From: Hymenobacter sp. YIM 151500-1
Lineage (GTDB): Bacteria > Bacteroidota > Bacteroidia > Cytophagales > Hymenobacteraceae
Assembly (NCBI RefSeq): GCF_025979885.1
Contig: NZ_CP110139.1
Span: 4,050,001 to 4,114,000 of the forward strand
Reading direction: 5' to 3'
DNA length: 64,000 bases
Made by a program: the position numbers and the translations under genes. Below, piece by piece: positions 57,573-64,000 of this stretch. The notes under the pieces were generated by a model. The model saw only the letters and a program-made list of their open reading frames with translations, had not been told where the DNA came from and ran no database searches. Each line of letters opens with the position of its first letter. The stretch's first letter is position 1.

Positions 57573-60464
57573 GTGACAACTTCTACGCTACGATTTCTGC
57601 TGCTGGCAGCCGCGGCGCTAGGGCTACCGACGCTGCCGGGGCGGGCGCAAGGCCTGCTGCCGGTGCTGGACCAAACGCCCGCCTCCCTGCCCTGGTACGA
57701 GGTGCGCACGCCCCACTTCCGGGTACTGTATCCGGCGGGCTTCGCCGAACGGGCCCGGCGTACGGCCCACCGCCTGGAGCAGCTGCACGGCCCGGCCGGG
57801 GCTTCGCTGGAGCAAACGGGGCGGCCCGTCACCATCGTGCTGCAAAGCCAGAACACCATCGGCAACGGCTTCGTGACCCTGCTGCCGCGGCGCAGCGAGT
57901 TCTACACCACCTTCCCGCAGGACCCGTTTCTGGTGGGCACCCTCGACTGGCTCGACCAGCTGGCCGTGCACGAGTACCGCCACATTGTGCAGTACGACAA
58001 AGCCCGGCAGGGTGTGGGGCGCCTGGCCTACGCGCTGTTCGGCTACGGCGGCCTGGGCCTGACCACCGTGGGCGTGCCCGACTGGTTTGCCGAGGGCGAC
58101 GCCGTGGGCACCGAAACTGCCCTAAGCCGCAGCGGCCGGGGCCGTATGCCCAACTTCGACGCTACCTGGCGGGCCAACCTGCTGGCCGGGCGCCGCTACT
58201 CCTACGGTGAAGTAACGGGCGGCTCGTTCCGGCGCTTCGTGCCCAACCACTATGTGCTGGGCTACTTCCTCACCACCCGCCTCAGGCGCACGGCCAGCCC
58301 CGCCGTCTGGAGCCAGGTGCTGAACCGCTACTACCGGTTTCCGGCCTACCCGCTGTCGTTCAGCGACAAGCTGCGCCGCGCCACCGGCCTGCGCACCGAC
58401 GACCTGTACCGCCGCACCGAACGGGAGCTGGACAGCACCTGGCGGGCCGAGCAAGCCCGCCTCACCATCACGCCCGCCACCGAGGTACCTGTAGCCGCCG
58501 ATGGCCGCGTGTTTACGGAGTATCAGTTTCCGCAGTACCTCAGCAACCAAACCCTGGTGGCTCTGAAAAGCGGCCTGGGCCACGTGCCCCAGCTGGTGGT
58601 GCTGCGCGGTGAAGGCGCCGGGCCCGCTGAGCGACGCCTCCACACGCTGGGTTTGCACCACAACCCCGAGCAGCTGTCGGCGGGCGGCGGGCGGGTGGCC
58701 TGGCTGGAGTTTCGCTACGACCCACGCTGGCACCAGCGGGTGTATTCGGAGCTGCGGGTGCTGGATGTGGCTACGGGCCGGGTGAGCCGCCCCGGCCGGC
58801 GCACCCGCTACACCACGGCCGTGCTCAGCCCCGACGGCCGCCGCCTGCTGGCCGTCAGCACCGACTCGGCCTACCAGCACCGCCTGCACCTGCTCGATGC
58901 GGCCACCGGCGCCGAGCTGCGCACCTATCCCAACCCCCAGAACCAGCCTTATCTGCACCCGCGCTTTGCGGCCGATGGGCGCACGGCGGCCGTGGTGCGC
59001 CTGGAGCCGGCCGGTAAAAGTCTGGCCTTGCTCGACGTGGAAACCGGCCAGCTGCGCACCGTACTGCCCGCCGCCAACGACAATCTCTCGCACCCCCAGC
59101 CCTGGCAGGAGTGGGTGCTGTTCAACTCGCCCCGCTCGGGCCTCGACCAGGTGTACGCCGTGCACACCGCCACCGGCGAGGTGCGCCAGGTAACCGAGCG
59201 GCCCGTGGGCGCCTACCACCCCGCCGTAGCTCCCGATGGCCGCCACCTGGCCCTGCACGAGGTACGCGCCGAGGGTAGCCGCCTCATCGAAATGCCCCTG
59301 GACCCCGCGCAGTGGCGGCCCGTGCCCGCCCTGGGTGCCACCCCCGACCGATACGCCGCCGCGCTGGTTACGCAGGAACCCGGCGCCGCCCAGGCGGCCC
59401 TGCTGCTGCCCACCGACTCGCTGGCCGGCTCGGCCCTGGTGGAGCGCCGCTACCGCCGCCTGCTGCACGCGCCCAACGTGTTCAGCTGGGGCCTTACGCA
59501 AAGCGCCTCCGGCAACGGCCTCGACCTGGGCCTCCGCTCCCAGGACGTGCTCAGCACCACCCAGGCCGTGGCCGGGGTGGGCTTCGATGCCGCCGAGCGC
59601 ACCAGCCGCGTATTCGCCGACTTCAGCTACCAAGGCCTGTGGCCGGTGCTCGACCTGAGCGTGGAGCGGGGCGGCCGGCGCGTAACGGGTTCGTTTCCTT
59701 CCGGCGACGTGGGCGAGGACCAGTGGCAGTACACCCGCCTCAGCCTGGGCTCCCGCCTGCCGCTGGTGCTGACTTCGTCACGTATGCTCACCTCGCTCAC
59801 GGTGGGCGCCTACTACAACCAGGAGCGCACCCAAGGCTACGAGCTGAGCCGGCGGCCTACGCAGGTAGGCCGCCGGCCCTTACAGTACCTAACCGGCAGC
59901 GTGGCCTTTGCGCGCACCCTGCGCCAGAGCTACCGCGACGTGGGGCCTCGCTGGGGGCAGACGTTCAGCGCCGTGTGGCGCGACACACCCTTTGGCGGTA
60001 CCGGCCTGGAGGCGCGGCAGTGGGCCGTGCAGGGCAGCGTGTTTTTGCCGGGCCTGGGCCGGCACCACAACCTGCGCCTGCGCGCCGGCTACCAGCGCCA
60101 GCAGCAGCGGGAGTACCGCTTCGGGGCGGCCGTGTTTTACCCGCGCGGCCTCACCTACCTGAGCTTCAACCAGCTCACCACCTACGGCGCCGAGTACCGC
60201 CTGCCCCTGGCCGACGTGCACTGGAACCTGGGGCGGGTGCTGTACGTGCAGCGCCTCAAGGCAGCCGTGTTCTACGACGGCTTGCGCGGCCAGGGCTTCC
60301 TGCAGCTGCCGCGCAACACCTACTACGCCAGCGGCTTCGACATGTCGGTGGTGTTTAACCCGCTGCGGCTGCGCACCCCGCTGGAGTTGGGCTTCCGCAC
60401 CGTGTACGACTCGTTTAGCGGCGGCGTGCAGGTGCAGCCAGTGGTGATTAACGTGGGGTTCTAG
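57573..60464 (+). CDS. Gluzincin-like peptidase, beta propeller and outer-membrane barrel fusion
   Basis: 963 residues from GTG 57573, signal peptide ending 'LPTLPGRAQG'. Residues about 35-290 resemble the peptidase MA family: 'LAVHEYRHIVQYDKA' holds an HExxH zinc motif near 133 and 'VGVPDWFAEGDAVG' the third ligand Glu. About 300-620 has TolB/WD40-like propeller text ('AVLSPDGRRLLAVSTDSAYQ', 'HPAVAPDGRHLALHEVRA'). The last 330 residues alternate like barrel strands and end in 'VVINVGF' with a terminal Phe. It is probably an outer-membrane protein with a periplasmic peptidase; the substrate is unknown. Confidence 0.82.
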   Translation: MTTSTLRFLLLAAAALGLPTLPGRAQGLLPVLDQTPASLPWYEVRTPHFRVLYPAGFAERARRTAHRLEQLHGPAGASLEQTGRPVTIVLQSQNTIGNGFVTLLPRRSEFYTTFPQDPFLVGTLDWLDQLAVHEYRHIVQYDKARQGVGRLAYALFGYGGLGLTTVGVPDWFAEGDAVGTETALSRSGRGRMPNFDATWRANLLAGRRYSYGEVTGGSFRRFVPNHYVLGYFLTTRLRRTASPAVWSQVLNRYYRFPAYPLSFSDKLRRATGLRTDDLYRRTERELDSTWRAEQARLTITPATEVPVAADGRVFTEYQFPQYLSNQTLVALKSGLGHVPQLVVLRGEGAGPAERRLHTLGLHHNPEQLSAGGGRVAWLEFRYDPRWHQRVYSELRVLDVATGRVSRPGRRTRYTTAVLSPDGRRLLAVSTDSAYQHRLHLLDAATGAELRTYPNPQNQPYLHPRFAADGRTAAVVRLEPAGKSLALLDVETGQLRTVLPAANDNLSHPQPWQEWVLFNSPRSGLDQVYAVHTATGEVRQVTERPVGAYHPAVAPDGRHLALHEVRAEGSRLIEMPLDPAQWRPVPALGATPDRYAAALVTQEPGAAQAALLLPTDSLAGSALVERRYRRLLHAPNVFSWGLTQSASGNGLDLGLRSQDVLSTTQAVAGVGFDAAERTSRVFADFSYQGLWPVLDLSVERGGRRVTGSFPSGDVGEDQWQYTRLSLGSRLPLVLTSSRMLTSLTVGAYYNQERTQGYELSRRPTQVGRRPLQYLTGSVAFARTLRQSYRDVGPRWGQTFSAVWRDTPFGGTGLEARQWAVQGSVFLPGLGRHHNLRLRAGYQRQQQREYRFGAAVFYPRGLTYLSFNQLTTYGAEYRLPLADVHWNLGRVLYVQRLKAAVFYDGLRGQGFLQLPRNTYYASGFDMSVVFNPLRLRTPLELGFRTVYDSFSGGVQVQPVVINVGF

Positions 60465-60836
60465 GAGTCGTTGGGAGGTGAAGCAAAGCTGCGCCGTGGC
60501 GGGTGGACGCCGCCGTCAATAACCTCATGTGGCACGGCTTCTATACGGATGCTGTTCTATGCCGCCCGCCTCGGCTCCAATATTCGCAGAAGCCGCCCGG
60601 AGCCTTCTGGATAAATCTACGGAGGAGGCAACACGGCACGTTCCTTATAAGCAGTAGGCGGTAGTTGTTGTAGCGTCTGGCCCATGTAAAGACGCGACCC
60701 TAGGCTTTGCCGGCCTGCTACCTGCGGCTCGCGTCCCTTAGTTGAACGATGCCATTCTAGCAGCGCGGAGTAGAGACGCGAAGGGTCGCGTCCCTACTCC
60801 GCTCAATCAACCTGATAGCGTAACGCGGACCGCCGC
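60465..60836. other. Spacer between convergent genes with a GAGACGC palindrome
   Basis: GTAGAGACGCGAAGGGTCGCGTCCCTAC without its last bases lies at about 60770-60799, related to 15747-15850, followed by a copy of the CAACCTGATAGCGTAACGC sequence. The rest shows no gene. Confidence 0.6.
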
Positions 60837-61277
60837 TTACTTCCCGGCCCGGAACTCCAGTAGCGGCGTGGCGTGGGTGTCGTTGTAGAGGCGCAGGGTG
60901 CCGTTGCTGATGGCGTAGCGGGCCGTGTTGGGCAATAGTTGCAGGTAAATGGTTTCCTGGGCCTGCTCGGGGCAGGTGGCGCGGGTGCTGCTTTGGGCAG
61001 TAAACCGCAACTGTGGCGTGCCGGCGGCCAGCGTGTACAAGCCCCCGTAGGTGTTGCACGCGGCCCGTCCGCCGTTGACATTGCCCACCGACTCCAGCAG
61101 CAGCGTGGTTTCGGGGGTGCCGGCCGGCACGGGCTGGCCCTGCACCTGAGTCAGCACCCAGCGCTGGTCGAGCAGGTACACCGGGGCGGGCACGGGGGCA
61201 TCGTCTTTGGCGCAGGAGCCCAGGCCCAGCAAAGCTGCAAGCAGTAGGGTGGAGCGCAGCGGGGAAAGCGGAAGCAT
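60837..61277 (-). CDS. META-domain lipoprotein
   Basis: 146 residues from ATG 61277. 'TLLLAALLGLGSCAKDD' is a lipoprotein signal peptide with lipobox LGSC. 'DQRWVLTQVQGQPV', 'NVNGGRAACNTYGGLYT' and 'TRATCPEQAQETIYLQLLPNTARYAI' follow the META/HslJ domain, whose conserved GxxGCNxYxGxY turn is here GGRAACNTYGGLY. Such proteins are surface or periplasmic lipoproteins linked with heat shock or antibiotic resistance in other bacteria; the role is not established. A near-consensus -7 box (TACTTTTT) lies upstream. Confidence 0.82.
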   Translation of the reverse strand: MLPLSPLRSTLLLAALLGLGSCAKDDAPVPAPVYLLDQRWVLTQVQGQPVPAGTPETTLLLESVGNVNGGRAACNTYGGLYTLAAGTPQLRFTAQSSTRATCPEQAQETIYLQLLPNTARYAISNGTLRLYNDTHATPLLEFRAGK

Positions 61278-61622
61278 AGCAGAAGGGCGAAAAAGTAGCA
61301 GTATAGAACAGAGGGGCTAGCGGCCAGCAAGGTTGCATCAGCTTAAAATCAGACAAGGATACCACCAAATACAGCAACTTTTTTATTTCTAATTATGCAT
61401 ATTCGCGCCGCATAGCCGCGCGCTACTGATGAGCTTAACTGTAGCGCTACAGCCTTAGCCGTTGATCTGCCGGGCTTCAGGCAGGTTTTGCCTTGGGTAC
61501 ACGCTTCTCAGGCCAGCCCTCTACTGCTTATTTCCCAGGTTTCACCGCTGACTTTTCATTGCCTGTATCTCACCTCTGGCCTCTAACTTCCCACCTCTAC
61601 CTTCTAAAGTTTATTTATTTCC
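61278..61622. other. Spacer between divergent genes
   Basis: The middle (about 61370-61410) is AT-rich, with short palindromes such as GCGCCGCATAGCCGCGCGC. No gene is seen. It should hold promoters for the META lipoprotein and for the MG2/plug protein; only a weak -7 box (TACTTTTT on the minus strand near 61290) was noticed. Confidence 0.5.
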
Positions 61623-64000
61623 GTGTTCTTACTTTCTGGTACCACCAAGCGCCTCCTGAGTGGCGCGGCCCTGCTAGGCGCTCTGAGCCTGGGCGCCGCC
61701 TTCCGGTTTGCCGACACTACGCCAGTACAGCTGCTGGAGCGGCTCGATGCCTTCTACCGGCAAACGTTTCCCGAAAAAAGCTACCTCCACCTCGACCAGG
61801 GCGCCTACGCCTCCGGCGAAACTATCTGGTTTAAGGCCTACGTGGTGGAAGCCCGCTCCCACCAGCCCGACACGCTAAGCAAAGTGCTGTACGTGGATGT
61901 GGTGGCACCCGAAAGCCGGCGGGTGCTGCTGCGCCGCACGCTGGCCCTGCGCCAGGGCCAGGCCCACGGCGACCTGGCCCTGCCCGACACCCTGGCCTCG
62001 GGCGTGTACACGGTGCGGGCCTATACCAGCTGGATGCGCAACGCCGGCGAGCAAACCTTCTTCAACCGGCGCGTGCCGGTGTGGCAGGCCGTACCGCCTG
62101 CTACGGCCGGCTCTGCCACGGCCAGCACCAGCGCACCGGCTGCCGCGCCCAGCCGCGCCGGGGCCCGCCGAACCGCGGCCACTCCGCCCGATGTGCAGTT
62201 TTTTCCCGAGGGCGGTGCCTACGTGGCCGGCCTCGAAACGGTGGTGGGCGTGAAGGCCGCCGACGCCAGCGGCCTGGGCCTGGCCGTGCAGGGCGTTGTC
62301 CTTGACGACCAGAACCAGGAGGTTATCCGCTTTCAGACGCCCGCCCTGGGCATGAGCGCCTTTCCGCTGACGCCCGCGCCGGGCCGCCGCTACCGGGCCC
62401 GCGTGACCCTGCCCGAGGGTGGCGGCACCCGCGAGTATCCGCTGCCGGCCGTGCAGCCCAGCGGCTGGGTGCTCAACGTGCGCGAGGTGGGCCCCAACTT
62501 CCTGGTGCTGGTGCGGCGCCAGACTGCGCCGGGCACGGCTGCAGCGCCCGAGGCGCTACAGCTGGTGGCCCACGTGCGGGGCCTGCCCGTGTACGCCGGC
62601 CAGGGCCAGATGGAGCCGGGCCGGACGTTTTCGGCCACTATTCCGCGCAGCAAGTTTCCGGCCGGGGTGGCCCACTTCACCGTGTTTGACGGGCAGCAGG
62701 TGGCGCAGGCCGAGCGCCTGGCCTTCGTGGCTCCGCCGCCCGGCCTGCGCCTGAGCCTCCGGCCCGACAAGGCCAGCTACGGCCCGCGCCAGCTCGTGAC
62801 TCTGAGCCTGGACGTGCGCGACGCGGCCGGGCAGCCCGCGGCAGCCAACCTCTCGGTGGCCGTTACCAACCAGGCCGGCCTGCCCACCGCCGGCACCGAC
62901 AGTAACACCCTGCTTTCTCACCTGCTGCTGACCTCGGAGGTGAAAGGTTACGTGCAGGACCCCGGCTACTACTTCCGCGCCCCCAGCTACGAAACGGCCC
63001 GCGCCCTCGACCACCTGCTGCTCACCCAAGGCTGGAGCCGTTTTGTGTGGCGCGAGGTGCTGGCCGGCACCAACCCGGTGCTGACCTACCCGTTTCCGCT
63101 GGAGCGCCAGGGCCTGACCCTGAGCGGGCGGGTGGTGCGGGCCGGGGCTGCCACGAAGCCGTTGCCCAACAGCGCCCTGACCTTGTTTATGGCCAATGAA
63201 AAAAGCGTCATTGCCACCAACGCCAATGCCCAGGGCGACTTCCTGTTCATGGGCTTTCCGGGCAAAGACACCACCCAGGTACTCTTGCAGGCCCGCTCCG
63301 AAAAAGGGGCCCGCAACGCCCTGCTGCGCCTCAACGACCTATGGCCCGCGCCAGTGGCCCTGCCGCCCGCGCCGCCCCTGCCGGCGCCTTCACCCGAAGT
63401 GGCTCAGTACGGCCAGCGCAGCCGCCAGCAGCAGGTGCTGGAACGCCGCTTCCGCCCCGACTCCACCGGCACCATTCTGCTGCGCAACGTGACGGTGAAG
63501 GGCCAGAAGCCCGCCCCGCGCCCCGACCCCCGCGCCCTGCACGGCAACTCTGCTGATGCCGTACTCCGCCCCGACGCCATTCCCGGCTCGGCCTCGTTCA
63601 CCAACGTGCTGGAGCTACTTCAGGGCCGCGTGGCGGGGGTGCAGGTGCTGCGGCAGGGCGCTTCGTACCAAGTGCAGATTCGGGGGGTGAGTAGCATTAT
63701 GGGGTCCTCGCAGCCGCTGTTTATTATTGATGGCATTGCGGTGAGCGACGTGGACGCCGTGGTGGCTATTCCGGTGATGGACGTGGAGCGGGTAGAGGTG
63801 CTGAAAGGAGCCTCGGCGGCCATCTACGGCAGCCGCGGAGGCAATGGCGTCATTGCCATTTTCACCAAGCAAGGCAACCCCGACTACGACTACTCCAAGC
63901 AGCCGGCCGCGGGCGTGGCCACCCGCCGCCTGCCAGCCTACTACCGGGCCCGTGAGTTCTACGCGCCCCGCTACGAGCGAGCTTCCTCTCAGCCCGACCC
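61623..64000 (+). CDS. MG2-like / TonB-plug domain exported protein, 3' end missing
   Basis: At least 792 residues from GTG 61623; the frame is still open at the window end. A signal-like segment ('LLSGAALLGALSLGAAFRFA') is followed by 'FPEKSYLHLDQGAYASGETIWFKAYVVEA', read in its pieces 'YLHLDQGAYASGETIWF', the opening of alpha-2-macroglobulin MG domains. 'DVQFFPEGGAYVAGLE' begins a second one. Near 660-760, 'SFTNVLELLQGRVAGVQV', 'PLFIIDGIAVSDVD' and 'VEVLKGASAAIYGSRGGNGV' form a TonB-dependent receptor plug. Whether a barrel follows cannot be seen. Proteins of this layout act at the outer membrane in Bacteroidota. Confidence 0.85.
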   Translation, partial: MFLLSGTTKRLLSGAALLGALSLGAAFRFADTTPVQLLERLDAFYRQTFPEKSYLHLDQGAYASGETIWFKAYVVEARSHQPDTLSKVLYVDVVAPESRRVLLRRTLALRQGQAHGDLALPDTLASGVYTVRAYTSWMRNAGEQTFFNRRVPVWQAVPPATAGSATASTSAPAAAPSRAGARRTAATPPDVQFFPEGGAYVAGLETVVGVKAADASGLGLAVQGVVLDDQNQEVIRFQTPALGMSAFPLTPAPGRRYRARVTLPEGGGTREYPLPAVQPSGWVLNVREVGPNFLVLVRRQTAPGTAAAPEALQLVAHVRGLPVYAGQGQMEPGRTFSATIPRSKFPAGVAHFTVFDGQQVAQAERLAFVAPPPGLRLSLRPDKASYGPRQLVTLSLDVRDAAGQPAAANLSVAVTNQAGLPTAGTDSNTLLSHLLLTSEVKGYVQDPGYYFRAPSYETARALDHLLLTQGWSRFVWREVLAGTNPVLTYPFPLERQGLTLSGRVVRAGAATKPLPNSALTLFMANEKSVIATNANAQGDFLFMGFPGKDTTQVLLQARSEKGARNALLRLNDLWPAPVALPPAPPLPAPSPEVAQYGQRSRQQQVLERRFRPDSTGTILLRNVTVKGQKPAPRPDPRALHGNSADAVLRPDAIPGSASFTNVLELLQGRVAGVQVLRQGASYQVQIRGVSSIMGSSQPLFIIDGIAVSDVDAVVAIPVMDVERVEVLKGASAAIYGSRGGNGVIAIFTKQGNPDYDYSKQPAAGVATRRLPAYYRAREFYAPRYERASSQPD

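Overview
The window looks like chromosomal DNA of a high-GC member of the Bacteroidota, most likely Hymenobacter or a close relative in the Cytophagales. The evidence is: three proteins with C-terminal type IX secretion sorting domains, promoters of the Bacteroidota type (TTG or TTTG, 17-21 bases, TAnnTTTG), frequent TTG/GTG starts, families largely restricted to Bacteroidota (DUF2652, HD-PycTM, MG2/TonB-plug proteins, metallophosphatase-Omp85 fusions), and many palindromic spacer repeats. Nothing suggests a prophage, plasmid or CRISPR locus.

Layout. 1-3.3 kb: the end of a fused acyltransferase, a small exported protein, then a promoter, a folded RNA with its own terminator and a 110-codon reading frame resembling the two ends of an AsnRS-like protein. 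3.5-17.1 kb: one co-directional nucleotide-synthesis block, pyrD-like, pyrF, pyrE, purL, purQ, purC, purD, purN, purF, purM. 17.2-24.5 kb: a metal-binding protein, a DUF4240 protein, NAD salvage (pncB), a STAS-like protein, a LuxR-type response regulator, tRNA-Arg(CCT), a class III cyclase-like DUF2652 protein and, convergent to it, an HD plus PycTM membrane protein. 24.8-31.5 kb: two outer-membrane proteins and two small STAS/SpoIIAA-like proteins. 31.5-38.9 kb: ppk1, sixA and two type IX secretion substrates. 39.2-47.4 kb: hflX, a membrane protein with a heme-less cytochrome c remnant, a glycosyltransferase, rfbC, murF and an FG-GAP repeat secretion substrate. 47.5-64 kb: omega-amidase and methionine aminotransferase, a two-PAS protein, a ten-PAS histidine kinase, msrA, a peptidase/propeller/barrel protein, a META lipoprotein and the start of an MG2/TonB-plug protein cut by the window end.

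The most unusual part is the purine block. Three of its enzymes (PurL, PurN, PurM) carry in-frame 116-124 bp palindromic inserts of one sequence family. The purQ reading frame runs without a stop through a 47-bp terminal inverted repeat into a DUF559 nuclease-like domain. That 580-bp unit has matching repeats at both ends (46 of 47 bases) and ends 8 bp before purC, so it looks like a small mobile element that has fused its cargo to a housekeeping enzyme. A related 409-bp element without cargo fills the space between rfbC and murF.

Several other palindrome families sit between genes, mostly where two genes converge, where they may take the place of ordinary terminators. All functional calls come from reading the sequence; no database search was run.
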